Part shown: positions 41,789 to 50,618 of the stretch, one piece after another | How the letters are laid out: every line of letters begins with the position of its first letter | Position numbering within the stretch: the stretch's first letter is position 1 | Source: JAKAIY01 sp963809385 | GTDB taxonomy: Bacteria; Chloroflexota; Ktedonobacteria; Ktedonobacterales; JADMIN01 | Reading direction: 5' to 3' | DNA length: 64,000 nt | Assembly: GCA_963809385.1 (NCBI GenBank) | Contig: CAWEJL010000002.1 | Span: forward strand, 124,001 to 188,000 | The notes under the pieces: model-generated | What the model saw: only the letters and a program-made list of their open reading frames with translations | What the model was told of the DNA's origin: nothing | Database searches by the model: none | Translations under genes and position numbers: made by a program

Positions 41789-44281
41789 GTGGGGATGATG
41801 GCGCTCAAGCCGGTTAGGCCGCTCTTCGGCGGCTACGCGCTGGTGGCGTTCGTCTGCGCCTGGCTCGCGGGCGACTGGCTCGCGGGTCAGGGGCCTCTGG
41901 AGGGGCTGCCGCCCGCGCTGTGGCTCGCGGCGGCGGCGGGCGGCCTGGCGCTGGCGATTGGGGCCGTGCTAGCGCGCCGCCGCTCCGGCCTTAGTCGGAC
42001 ATGGCGGCAGGCGTGGCGAATCACACTGGCGATGGGCGCGCTGCTGCTCTGGCTGGGACTGGGCGCGGCGCGCGCGTCCGCCGCCGACCCCGCGCGCGAC
42101 CCGCTCACCATCGCGCGCTTCGCTGACGGCGCGACGGTCCAGGCGCAAGGCCAGGTCATCGCCGAGCCAGACGAGCGTGGCGGATACCGTATCCTGACCG
42201 TGCGCGTAACCACGATCACGCTCAGGGGCGAGCAGGCGCAGCCAGCGGCGGGCGATGTGGAGGCGACGGTCTATGGCCCTAATGACTGGTTCGCGCCCGC
42301 GTATGGCGATACTATCACGCTTACTGGGGCGCTCAAGCCGCTGGGAGGGGCCTACGCGCCAGCGGGCGTCGTTGCGCGGATGCCCTCAGCGCGGGCCAGC
42401 ATCCTGGCGCGGGGTGGCGGGGCGCCGCCGCTGGCGGCGCTCTACCAGTTGCGCGTATCACTGGCCCAGGCCATCGAGCGCAGCCTGCCTGAGCCAGAGG
42501 CCGCGCTGCTGATCGGTATCCTGTTAGGGCTGAAGTCACCCGCGCTGCGCGCCCGGCTGCCGCTCTTCATCGCCACCGGGACGATTCATCTGGTCGTGCC
42601 GGCCGGGCTCAAGGTCTCGATCCTGGCCGAGCTGACTGGCCGCGCCGCGCGGCGCCTGGGACCGTGGCCCCAAGCCATTGCCGCGCTGGTAGCCGTTGGC
42701 GCCTATGCGGCGCTCGGCGGCGGTGGCCCGGCGGCGGCGCGCGCGGCGATCATGGGCGCGCTTCTGGCGCTGGCGCCCGCGCTGGGTCGCGGCTATAACG
42801 TGTACACCGCGCTGGCGCTGGCCGTCCTCATCATGACAGGAATCGAGCCGTCGCTGATCGCCGACGCGGGCTTCCAGCTCACCGCACTGGCGACCTTCGC
42901 GCTGCCGCTCCTCACGCCTGGTATTCAGGCGGCCCTGCGCTGGCTGGCGGGGCCACTGGGCAAGCCGCGCATTGCGGAGCCAATCACGGAATCGCTGGCA
43001 GTGACGCTGACGGCGCAGGTAGCGACGATTCCCGTGCTGGCGCTCACCTTTCACGAAGTCTCGCTGGTCGCGCCTCTCGCGAACCTGCTGACCGTGCCGC
43101 TGCTGGCGCCGCTGCTGCTGGCGGGCGGCGCGCTGGCGGCGGTGGCCGCGCTGGGCTGGGCGCCGCTGGCGTTGGGGATGGCCTGGGTTATCTGGCCAGC
43201 GCTGGCCTGGGTCAGTGGCGTCATCGCCTGGACGGCTGGGCTGCCACTGGCGGCGGTGAACGTCACGCAGGCGCCGGTGGCGCTGGCGCCGCTCTACTAC
43301 GCGGCGCTGATTGGCGCGGTGATCGCGCTGTGGCCCTGGTTACGCGCCGCGAGCGCCGCGGTGAATGCGGGGCGCCATGGACGGGCGTCGCTGGGGCGGC
43401 GGGCGGTGGTGATCGCACTGGCGCTGGCATTGCTGGCCTCCCTGGGAGCGAGTGTCCCCGCGCTAGCGGCAGGAGGCGCGGCTCATCTCGATTTTCTGGA
43501 TGTCGGGCCGGGTGGCGCGGCGATTCTGCTGCGTGAGCCGGGCGGCTTCACGGCGCTGATCGATGGCGGGCCGAGCGGGCCAGTGATCGAGAGCGCGCTG
43601 GCGGCGCGGCTGCCGTTCTGGCGGCGTGGCCTCAATTTGGTGGTCTTGACTGATACACGTGGAGGCGATGCGCGGGGCCTGGATGACGTCGCCACGCACT
43701 TCCGCATCACCAATGCGGTAGACGCTGGCATGGCGCATCCAGGCGTGGAGTATCTGGCCTACCTGGACGCGATGCGGCGCGCGGGAGCTGTCCGCCAGCA
43801 GGCGCGGGCGGATAATGTGATCCAACTGGCGGCTGGCGCCACGCTGACCGCGCTTGCCCCGCCACAGACGCTCTACCCAGCGAACGAGGGCGATTCGCTC
43901 GCCAGCGACAATCTCATCCTGCGGCTGGATACGCCCGGCCTCAGCGCGCTCTTCCTTGGCTCTGCCGATAGCTACGCGCTCGATGCGCTGGCGGGTTCCA
44001 GCGAGCCGCTGGCCGCGGATGTGGTGGAGCTTTCGCTGCCTCGCGGCGCGACGCTGGATCTGTCCGGTCCGCTAGGCGCGGTGCTGGCGGCGGCGCATCC
44101 ACGCGTGATCGTCATTTGCGATTCGCCAGCGCCCGCGCTGAAGGGCTTTCCGGCGATTGTAGCGGGCATGGGGCCGAGCGATGAGCAGGTTGCGGCAGCG
44201 ATTGGCGCGCAAGTCTACCGGGTCAGCGCCGATGGAAACATTGCGCTCAGCGGCGGTCCCCAGGGCTGGTCGCTGGGATGA
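41789..44281 (+). CDS. comEC: ComEC/Rec2-family membrane protein with degenerate metallo-beta-lactamase domain
   Basis: 830 residues: an N-terminal soluble OB-like domain between the first helices (DUF4131 region, about 105-200), the competence domain with about ten helices (about 225-560), and a C-terminal beta-lactamase-like domain (about 570-830). ComEC moves single-stranded DNA through the membrane during transformation. The usual GTxHLLAxSGLHV motif reads ATGTIHLVVPAGLKV here. In the C-terminal domain the zinc motif H-x-H-x-D-H is replaced by TDTRGGDARG (near residue 620), so it cannot bind zinc in the usual way. DFLDVGPGGAAIL and LIDGGPSG remain recognisable. GTG 41789 or ATG 41795 could start translation. 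The transport role is uncertain. Confidence 0.82.
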   Translation: MGMMALKPVRPLFGGYALVAFVCAWLAGDWLAGQGPLEGLPPALWLAAAAGGLALAIGAVLARRRSGLSRTWRQAWRITLAMGALLLWLGLGAARASAADPARDPLTIARFADGATVQAQGQVIAEPDERGGYRILTVRVTTITLRGEQAQPAAGDVEATVYGPNDWFAPAYGDTITLTGALKPLGGAYAPAGVVARMPSARASILARGGGAPPLAALYQLRVSLAQAIERSLPEPEAALLIGILLGLKSPALRARLPLFIATGTIHLVVPAGLKVSILAELTGRAARRLGPWPQAIAALVAVGAYAALGGGGPAAARAAIMGALLALAPALGRGYNVYTALALAVLIMTGIEPSLIADAGFQLTALATFALPLLTPGIQAALRWLAGPLGKPRIAEPITESLAVTLTAQVATIPVLALTFHEVSLVAPLANLLTVPLLAPLLLAGGALAAVAALGWAPLALGMAWVIWPALAWVSGVIAWTAGLPLAAVNVTQAPVALAPLYYAALIGAVIALWPWLRAASAAVNAGRHGRASLGRRAVVIALALALLASLGASVPALAAGGAAHLDFLDVGPGGAAILLREPGGFTALIDGGPSGPVIESALAARLPFWRRGLNLVVLTDTRGGDARGLDDVATHFRITNAVDAGMAHPGVEYLAYLDAMRRAGAVRQQARADNVIQLAAGATLTALAPPQTLYPANEGDSLASDNLILRLDTPGLSALFLGSADSYALDALAGSSEPLAADVVELSLPRGATLDLSGPLGAVLAAAHPRVIVICDSPAPALKGFPAIVAGMGPSDEQVAAAIGAQVYRVSADGNIALSGGPQGWSLG

Positions 44282-44407
44282 CGGCGCCCGACCGCGCGCG
44301 CGGTGTAGAATGCGGAGAGAAGTCAGTTCTCGCGCCGCGCATGCGCGTCGCCGCATTCCAAACGCGGCTGGACGCTAACTGGGGATGGGGAGAAAGAGGA
44401 GCCGTTT

Positions 44408-44878
44408 ATGGGTCGCCTGTACGACACACTCGTCATGTTCCTGCAGGAGGATGAGTGGAAATTTACGCGGCTGGAGGGCGAGGATACGATAGTGCTGACG
44501 TTCAACTGCGCCAACGCGACGTATCTCTGCTATGCCCAGGCGCGTGAGTCGCAGCAGCAGGTCGTGTTCTATACCATCTATCCGCTCCGGGCTCCAGAGG
44601 AGAAACGCGTGCAAGCGGCGGAGTTCACCGCGCGCGTCAATTACGGTCTGGTGCTGGGCAATCTGGAACTGGACATGAACGACGGCGAGGTACGCTACAA
44701 AACGAGCGCCGATGTTGCCGCGACGCCGTTCACGCTTCCGTTGCTGCGCTCGCTGATGCAGATCAATCTCTCGACCGCCGACCGGTACTATCCCGCGTTC
44801 GCGTCAATGCTCTACGCGGGCGCCACACCCGCCGACGCGGTGGCGAGCGTGGAGGGGCGCATCCGCTTGCAGGACTGA
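44408..44878 (+). CDS. YbjN-like (CesT/T3S chaperone-fold) protein
   Basis: Soluble protein of 156 residues. The pattern MFLQEDEWKFTRLEGEDTIV, then ATYLCYAQARE, VVFYTIYPLRAPEEKRVQ, AEFTARVNYGLVLGNLELD and GEVRYKTSADV matches the YbjN/DUF1790 family, whose fold resembles type III secretion chaperones. Function is not established; such proteins have been linked to stress and cell-envelope regulation in enterobacteria. GAGGAG lies seven bases before the ATG. The gap after comEC is 126 bp and holds a TAGAAT hexamer at 44306-44311, so it may have its own promoter. Confidence 0.75.
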   Translation: MGRLYDTLVMFLQEDEWKFTRLEGEDTIVLTFNCANATYLCYAQARESQQQVVFYTIYPLRAPEEKRVQAAEFTARVNYGLVLGNLELDMNDGEVRYKTSADVAATPFTLPLLRSLMQINLSTADRYYPAFASMLYAGATPADAVASVEGRIRLQD

Positions 44879-44905
44879 GCGGCGCGCCCTTCCCATCACC
44901 TCCCA

Positions 44906-45139
44906 TCACCGCCCACCGAGACGCTCCCAGAGGCCGAGCCGCCGGAGTTCCTGGCAGGCCTCGAAGCCGAAGACACCGCGGTCAATATGGCTGCCCGCGC
45001 GGATGATGATGCCACGCAGCATCTCGATAAGCTCTGACTTGGTGGCCGGGTCCGTCTCGAAAGGGATATGCTGGGCTAGCCGCTCGATGGCTTGCTGGTC
45101 CAGCCAGAGTTGCGAATCACCCACCGGTCGTACCCTCAT
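44906..45139 (-). CDS. Hypothetical small protein, 77 residues
   Basis: No family recognised. The predicted helical protein has the stretch AIERLAQHIPFETDPATKSE, then LIEMLRGIIIRAGSHIDRG and LRRLGLWERLGGR. The codon pattern looks like real coding sequence, but the start (ATG at 45137-45139) lacks a clear SD. It is convergent with the YbjN-like gene (27 bp) and divergent from the zinc-ribbon membrane protein. Treat as tentative. Confidence 0.42.
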   Translation of the reverse strand: MRVRPVGDSQLWLDQQAIERLAQHIPFETDPATKSELIEMLRGIIIRAGSHIDRGVFGFEACQELRRLGLWERLGGR

Positions 45140-45271
45140 GCGACGGCGCGGTCAAGCGCCGCCGCGCGTCTCGATCCACTCCACTCCACGCTCGCCTTCG
45201 ATGGTAGCACGCGATAATGTGCGCGGCAATGGGTCGCACAGGGTTGCGCGCCGCCTGGCGCCCGGCCCAAT

Positions 45272-45285
45272 GCTCCTACAGGAGC
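45272..45285. promoter_or_regulatory. Inverted repeat upstream of the zinc-ribbon gene promoter
   Basis: GCTCCT-ac-AGGAGC, a perfect 6-bp inverted repeat ending nine bases before the -35 box. Candidate operator. Confidence 0.35.
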
Positions 45286-45294
45286 CGCGCATTC

Positions 45295-45323
45295 TTGACC
45301 CTCCTGGGGGTGGCGTGTATGCT
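45295..45323 (+). promoter_or_regulatory. Promoter of the zinc-ribbon membrane protein
   Basis: TTGACC (45295-45300), 17-base spacer, TATGCT (45318-45323). The start would be near 45330, leaving an 87-base leader before ATG 45417. Confidence 0.65.
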
Positions 45324-45416
45324 GCTTTGGCGGTGGGCCGCCAGGACCAAGACGCGGGCGCCACCCACCTGAACCAGGTAGAGAGACGCGGACCAGAAGC
45401 GGGAGAGGTGTGTTCT

Positions 45417-46589
45417 ATGGAGTGCGACCGTTGCGGCGCTGAACGGCCTCGAACGGGGCCTTGCCCTGAGTGCGGCGCCCCCCCTCCCGCGCCCTACGGC
45501 GCACCTCGTGGGCGCTCACAGCCCGGCGGCCGCTCACAGCCCGGTGGGCCATCCTCCAGCGGTTCGCGACGCTCCTCAGGTACGAACTGGGGCGGCGGAA
45601 GCGGGAGTAGCGGTGGTCGCGGCCTGCTCAGCCGGGGCGGAAGCCAGGATGACCGCGAGCGGGACGAATGGGATGACGGGCGCCGGGGGCCGGGTCGCTC
45701 CAGTGGGCGCCAGTCCAACCCTGGATATGGCTACGATCCAGATAGCGATTCCCGTGCGCTCATGCCGCAGTATGGCCAGCCAATGCCACCCGCCGCTGAG
45801 GATGAGATGGTCTCGATCCCCGGCTTCCCACAAACGGATGAGGAAGAACGGGCGATTGGTATGCGACGCCCCGCGTACATCCCCGCCACCGAAGAGAAGC
45901 GCAAGCGTAAGCTCAGCTCCTGGCGCGTGATAAGCGGCGTGCTGAGCATCATGGTCGTCTGCGTGGCGTCGTGCGCGGGAGTCGGGTTCGTGGGACAGCA
46001 AAAGATCGCGAGCCTGCTCCCTGGCCCGATTTCAAAGATCTTCAACCCGCCAGCGGTGGACATTAGTCAGGTGCCCACGACGCCAGTCTCGACGCCTGGG
46101 CCCGCCGCGAAGAACATCACCTCGCTCATCACCGCCCGAAACGTGGACGCGTCGTATAACGCGTCGGATGTCACATCATACTTTGTCGTGAAATCTACCG
46201 TGTACGCGGTGATGACCATCGTCGGTGTGTCGCAGAATCAACCGAACAAGCTGTCCTGCGATTGGTACCTGAACGACCTCAATTTCAATCTGAACACGGG
46301 AACGTCGTATACCGTGCAACCCACCAAAGCCACAAATTACCACGCTATCTGCTCGCTGCCATATAATCAGATTGGCGTGGGCATGGTGCGTGTCTACTGG
46401 AACCGTCCCGCGAACGACACCAGCGAGAGCCCGACGGATCCGTATCTGGCCCAGACGATCAAGTTCGCGGTGCTGAACCAGTTGCCCGGCACAGCGACGC
46501 CTGGCTCCGGTACCCCAAGCCCCAAGAAATCATCGCTCGGCGCGTGGCCGGGAGTAGCCTGGCGCGAGACGCGAAATAGCGCGGGATGA
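45417..46589 (+). CDS. Zinc-ribbon, single-pass membrane protein with external domain
   Basis: 390 residues. The N-terminus is a zinc ribbon (MECDRCGAERPRTGPCPECG, four Cys). Then comes a cytoplasmic low-complexity part rich in Gly, Ser and Arg (about 22-100), an acidic linker, a basic stop (EEKRKRKLSSWR), and one transmembrane helix at about 171-193 (VISGVLSIMVVCVASCAGVG). The external part (about 200-370) has beta-type segments such as SYFVVKSTVYAVMTIVGVSQ and CDWYLNDLNFNL. The last about 20 residues are low complexity. No enzyme motif is seen. Proteins of this layout often act as regulators or scaffolds of envelope processes, but the role here is unknown. ATG 45417 follows GAGAGG. Confidence 0.65.
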   Translation: MECDRCGAERPRTGPCPECGAPPPAPYGAPRGRSQPGGRSQPGGPSSSGSRRSSGTNWGGGSGSSGGRGLLSRGGSQDDRERDEWDDGRRGPGRSSGRQSNPGYGYDPDSDSRALMPQYGQPMPPAAEDEMVSIPGFPQTDEEERAIGMRRPAYIPATEEKRKRKLSSWRVISGVLSIMVVCVASCAGVGFVGQQKIASLLPGPISKIFNPPAVDISQVPTTPVSTPGPAAKNITSLITARNVDASYNASDVTSYFVVKSTVYAVMTIVGVSQNQPNKLSCDWYLNDLNFNLNTGTSYTVQPTKATNYHAICSLPYNQIGVGMVRVYWNRPANDTSESPTDPYLAQTIKFAVLNQLPGTATPGSGTPSPKKSSLGAWPGVAWRETRNSAG

Positions 46590-46610
46590 GCGCACGCTGG
46601 CGCGACGCGC

Positions 46611-47726
46611 ATGGAGGCGAGTGTGGGAGCGTTCGATGACCGTTTGCCGCCGCGCGGCCCGCTGAATGGCGCGCGCGGCGGTGAAAGCTGGGATGACTGG
46701 GACCCCACAAACGCGCGTCGTGGCTATACCGCGCAGATCGGCGCGCTGCGCGGCCTCGGCGCTCCGTCGCGCAACCCGATTGACTTGCCAGAGCCTACCC
46801 TGGCGCGTGTCCCAAACGGCGAGGCGGCGCCGCTGAGTCCCGCCGCGCTCGCCCTGAGCGCCCGCGCCGACACGGAGGACTATCTGACCGTCACGTATGA
46901 CGTGCGCGAGGCGGGTTTCGCGGAGCTCTACGACGCGGTGATCCAGCCACAGTGGTCGGTCCCCTTCGGGCGGCTGCTGCTGAGCGTCTTCCTCACCCTC
47001 CCGCGTGACGCTGGCTGGCAGGGGCTGGATGTCGCCTGCGGCTCTGGCTACCCAACACTGGAGCTTGCGCGCTATACTGGCCAGGACTGCGACATCGCCG
47101 GCATTGACGTCTGGGAGGACGCGATCTTGCTAGCGCGGCGCAAGGCGAGCGAGAACTGGTTGCGAAATGTGTCCTTCCTGGTGGCCGACATCATGAACAG
47201 CGGATTGCCCGAGAACTCGTTCGACGCCATCACCTGCAACCTGGGGTTGACCAGCTTCTCGGATCGCGCGGCGGCGCTCGACGCGATCCGGCGGCTGACA
47301 CGGCCGCGCGGGCGTGTGCTCATCACGACGCCTACGCAGGCGGCGATGCGCGAGTTCCTGGATACCTATTACCTGACGCTGCGCGATCTCAAACTAGGCG
47401 ATTATCAGCGCGCGTTCGGGCAGCAGGTGGCGATGCGCCCGACAACCGACGGCGTGAAGTCCCTGCTGGAGCGAGCCGGATTCCAGATCGAGCGCGTCGT
47501 GACCGATACGTTTACGCTGCGCTTCCCAACACCGCGGGCGTTTCTGCGCTCGCCGCTGATCCAGACGACGTTCATGGCGGGCTGGCGCGGAATCATCCCC
47601 GACCTGACCGTCCGCCGGCTGGTGTTCAATGAGGTGGAGCGGCGGCTGGAGGCGCGCACGGCGGCGAACGGCGGCGAGTTGACGATGACCGTGCCGATGG
47701 TATGCGTGGTCGGGCTGCGCGTCTAA
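46611..47726 (+). CDS. Class I SAM-dependent methyltransferase
   Basis: 371 residues. Residues about 1-95 are poorly conserved. The Rossmann fold then shows motif I GLDVACGSGYPTLELAR (near 140), motif II IDVWEDAILLARRKA, motif III FLVADIMNSGLPENSFDAIT and motif V RGRVLITTPTQAAMREF, all typical of UbiE/COQ5-like methyltransferases. A C-terminal helical cap follows, with FPTPRAFLRSPLIQTTFMAG. The substrate is unknown. The ATG at 46611 is followed by GGAGG inside the gene, five bases before an in-frame GTG at 46623, so the true start may be the GTG. It lies 21 bp after the zinc-ribbon gene, so the two are probably cotranscribed. Confidence 0.8.
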   Translation: MEASVGAFDDRLPPRGPLNGARGGESWDDWDPTNARRGYTAQIGALRGLGAPSRNPIDLPEPTLARVPNGEAAPLSPAALALSARADTEDYLTVTYDVREAGFAELYDAVIQPQWSVPFGRLLLSVFLTLPRDAGWQGLDVACGSGYPTLELARYTGQDCDIAGIDVWEDAILLARRKASENWLRNVSFLVADIMNSGLPENSFDAITCNLGLTSFSDRAAALDAIRRLTRPRGRVLITTPTQAAMREFLDTYYLTLRDLKLGDYQRAFGQQVAMRPTTDGVKSLLERAGFQIERVVTDTFTLRFPTPRAFLRSPLIQTTFMAGWRGIIPDLTVRRLVFNEVERRLEARTAANGGELTMTVPMVCVVGLRV

Positions 47727-47795
47727 CACCAACGAGGATCACACCAGCGCGAGCGGGCGAAGGAACGGGCGAAGAAGCCCAGGAGGTGACCAATC

Positions 47796-48792
47796 GTGGG
47801 CGAGCGAAGGCAGGCGACGGTCCATCAACTGGCGGCGCGTGCGCTGGCGCTCGTGTGTCTGGTGAGTCTAGCGCTCTCCGCCTGCACAACGTCCGCGCAG
47901 AATGGAACGCGCGCGGCGGCTGTGGCGCGCGGCGCGGCCGCGCTCACGGCGTCCGGGCTGACTCAAGCTACCACGCTCACAAGTCCGCCCCCGATCAGCG
48001 CCCGCGAAGCCATGCTGTACGACGCCACGACGGGAAAGACCCTGATGGCTTTCAACGCGAATCAGGAAACGCCCATGGCCAGCACGACGAAGATCATGAC
48101 GGCGGTCGTCGCGCTGACCTTCGGAAAACTCGACCAACCCATCACCGTCGGGCAGGACGCGGTCGCGCTGGACAACCAGGGGACGAGCATCTGCGGGCTA
48201 CGGCTCGGCGAAATCCTGACGCTGCGCGAGATGCTGTATTGCCTGATGCTGCCCTCCGGCGACGACGCGGCGGTGGCCATCGCCGATGGCGTGGGCGGCT
48301 CGCAGGCAGGCTTTGTAGCTCTGATGAACCTGGAAGTGGGGCTGCTGGGCCTCTCCCATACCCACTACGCCAACCCGCATGGTCTGGACCAGCCGGGACA
48401 CTACACGACCGCCACCGACCTCGTCAAGCTGACTGAGTACGCGATGAGCAGCCCGACCTTCGCCATGGTCGTCAAGACCCCGGCGATAACCCTCCCCGAG
48501 AATGCGACGCACCACAAATATCTGCTGACCAATACCAACGAGCTCCTGGCAAGTGAGCCATTCGCGTATCCCGGCGCGATTGGCGTGAAAACTGGCTATA
48601 CTGGCGGCGCGGGCTACTGTCTGGTGTTCGTGGCCGCGCGTCCCGCAGGGAACGTTGATCGGCGTTGTGCTGGGCGAGCCGCTGTATGACGGACGCTTCA
48701 CCGACGCAACGGCCCTGCTGAACTGGGGCTATGCGCAGCTTCCAGCGGCGGCGACGACTCCCGCAGCCACCGCGACCGCCAGCGGCGGCTGA
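47796..48792 (+). CDS. dacA: D-alanyl-D-alanine carboxypeptidase lipoprotein, frameshifted near its C-terminus
   Basis: Serine D,D-carboxypeptidase (family S11, low-molecular-weight PBP) that trims peptidoglycan stem peptides outside the membrane. The lipobox LVSLALSAC ends at Cys, so it is a lipoprotein. The active-site motif ASTTK (S96, K99) and KTG (K265) are present. The middle motif is S154-G-D instead of the usual S-G-N, an odd change. The C-terminus needs a +1 shift near 48646-48652 (a GGG/AA run): after VAARPAG the frame TLIGVVLGEPLYDGRFTDAT continues to a stop at 48790-48792. GTG 47796 has a perfect AGGAGGTGA upstream. The function call survives the frameshift because all catalytic motifs precede it. 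Confidence 0.83.
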
Positions 48793-48812
48793 GGGAGAGG
48801 CTGGCGACGGGG

Positions 48813-49637
48813 CTAGATGTCCTCCTCAGGGTCGCGCGCCTCCGTGACCGTGGGGAGAGTGCTGGCTGGTAGTGGCTCCGGCTGTGAGAGCGCGCGCACA
48901 TCCACCTCGATGCGCGCGACGAGCGCGGTGGCCTCTTCCGCACGGGCGCGAGCGTCAATGAACCGTGGCTCGCCATAGCGCAGAGTCACGCGCCAGCGGT
49001 CGCGTCCCGGCAGGCGGGTGTAGGCGAAGCCGGCGGGGACGATGGCAACGCGCGTCACGCCGTCGCGCTGCGCGAACTGCGCCAGCTTGACGAGGCCTGG
49101 CTCGAAGGGCAAAAACTCGCGCCCATCAACTTTAGGTGTAAATACGGGGTCTACCGTGGGGTAGGCCTCTGGAAAGATGACCAGCGTCTGGCCCGCGCGC
49201 AGCAGGTCGCGGGCCAGGCTGGTGGCGGCGCGTAGCATGGGGCGGGCCTCTTCCAGGCGGAAAGCGCTGACGCCGTTGAAGTGGCCCCGGCTGATCAGGA
49301 AATCGTCGGTCCGCAGGACGGCAGGCCAGCGGGCGACACGGCAAGCGAGGAGCATCAGCCAGCGCAGCCAGCGCGTCCGCACCCAATCGAGCGTGACGAG
49401 CAGGTGGACAGGCTGACGGGCGTGGCAGAGCAGAATCAAGCCATCGTAGAGGTTGTGGTAGTGATGGGCGGCGATCAGCGTGGCGCCCTCGCGCGGCAGC
49501 CACTCGGCGCCTTCGACTCGTAGCTCAACGTTGCGCACCAGTGTCCGCCGGGCGAAGGTCTGGATCGCGGCGTAGGCAATGGCCTCCACCGGGCTCGCAA
49601 AGCGCGGGGCAGAGCGTTTTTCTTTACGCGTCATCAT
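48813..49637 (-). CDS. PlsC-like 1-acyltransferase (possible CruD-type carotenoid glycoside acyltransferase)
   Basis: Acyltransferase of 274 residues in the LPLAT/PlsC superfamily. The catalytic block is AHHYHNLYDG, with spacing slightly different from the canonical H-x4-D (H-x5-D or H-x3-D). Block III is VIFPEAYPTVDP and block IV VAIVPAGFAYTR. It lies 33 bp downstream of the CruF-like hydratase and the glycosyltransferase, all on the minus strand. In green sulfur bacteria CruC glycosylates the hydroxylated carotenoid and CruD acylates the sugar; the gene order here fits that pair, so a CruD-like role is likely though unproven. Use in phospholipid synthesis remains the main alternative. Confidence 0.72.
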   Translation of the reverse strand: MMTRKEKRSAPRFASPVEAIAYAAIQTFARRTLVRNVELRVEGAEWLPREGATLIAAHHYHNLYDGLILLCHARQPVHLLVTLDWVRTRWLRWLMLLACRVARWPAVLRTDDFLISRGHFNGVSAFRLEEARPMLRAATSLARDLLRAGQTLVIFPEAYPTVDPVFTPKVDGREFLPFEPGLVKLAQFAQRDGVTRVAIVPAGFAYTRLPGRDRWRVTLRYGEPRFIDARARAEEATALVARIEVDVRALSQPEPLPASTLPTVTEARDPEEDI

Positions 49638-49670
49638 CCGGAATACACCACTACCATCACGATAGATCCG

Positions 49671-50618
49671 CTACATGGTCGGCGCGATGCGCTCCTGTGG
49701 CGCCGGGACTGACCGCCCGCCATCGGAGCCGCCGCTCCCGCCGCTCCCGCCACGCGCGCTACGCAGCGCCAGCGAGGCGGGGGCGATGCCCAGGACGATC
49801 GCGATCAGCAGCGGCTGCCAGAGGCCCGCGCCCAGGCTGAGGGACATCGCGAACGCCATGTTCGCTACGTACATGCCGAAGGGCAGCCACGACGGCAGCG
49901 ACCCTGGCGCATCTTCCCGCCAGAAGAAGCGGCTGATCCCCATGAAGAGGAAGCCGACAGCCCACCAGCCGGCGAAATTCTGTAGCGGCATGCCGAAATA
50001 GACGCCGTGGGTGTGCCACTGCCAGAAAGGGAAAACTTCGTTGCGGACCATCGCCGGGTCAAGGGCGAGGTCCCAAGCCATCAGCAGCCACGCGCCTAGC
50101 GCCAGCGTCCACCACATGCGCCCGCGCGTCGTGACGCGGCTGACGATCACGCTGGCAAGCAGGTATGACGTGAAGCCCATATAGAACCATGAGAGCGGGA
50201 TGGTGAAGGGCACTTTGCCCAGCACTTTGGGGCCGAGCAAGTCGGTGTATTCGTACGAGCCGAACGGCCAGCCGGTGCTGGTGCCGATCAACTCGGCGGT
50301 CAGGGGCAGCAGCGTCGCCACGGCGAAAAAGATCAGCGTCCTGCGGGGGCCTAGTGTCATCCAGCCGAAGGTCAGCAACGCGGCGGCGCCGAGCAGGATG
50401 TAGACCATGCCACCGTATTGCTCGCCATACGGGAAAGTCTGGGTGATGATGGGATTGCTGAGGATCAGCGACGGGTTGCGCATGAAAACCAGCATGCCCG
50501 TAACAGCGAAGAGCAGCGCGATCAGGTGCGCGACGAAGAGGATAGCCGTCGCTTTGAGACCCGTTGGAAGCGCCATCATCCGGGCTGTCCATGTGGGTTG
50601 GGCTGTCGTGCCGTTCAT
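49671..50618 (-). CDS. cruF: CruF-like carotenoid 1',2'-hydratase (DUF422)
   Basis: Membrane protein of 315 residues with about eight helices. The family hallmark ELIGTSTGWPFGSYEYTDLL, then GKVPFTIPLSWFYMG, and later WDLALDPAMV and WHTHGVYFGMPLQNFAGWW, mark the carotenoid biosynthesis protein family that includes CruF and bacterioruberin hydratase. The reaction adds water to the terminal psi end of gamma-carotene-like carotenoids, creating the hydroxyl group that is glycosylated next. The ATG at 50616-50618 overlaps the stop of the glycosyltransferase (TGATG) and has GGAGG at six bases. A Gly/Ser-rich C-terminal tail (RGGSGGSGGSDGGRS) is unusual. No phytoene synthase, desaturase or cyclase lies in the window. 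Confidence 0.85.
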   Translation of the reverse strand: MNGTTAQPTWTARMMALPTGLKATAILFVAHLIALLFAVTGMLVFMRNPSLILSNPIITQTFPYGEQYGGMVYILLGAAALLTFGWMTLGPRRTLIFFAVATLLPLTAELIGTSTGWPFGSYEYTDLLGPKVLGKVPFTIPLSWFYMGFTSYLLASVIVSRVTTRGRMWWTLALGAWLLMAWDLALDPAMVRNEVFPFWQWHTHGVYFGMPLQNFAGWWAVGFLFMGISRFFWREDAPGSLPSWLPFGMYVANMAFAMSLSLGAGLWQPLLIAIVLGIAPASLALRSARGGSGGSGGSDGGRSVPAPQERIAPTM

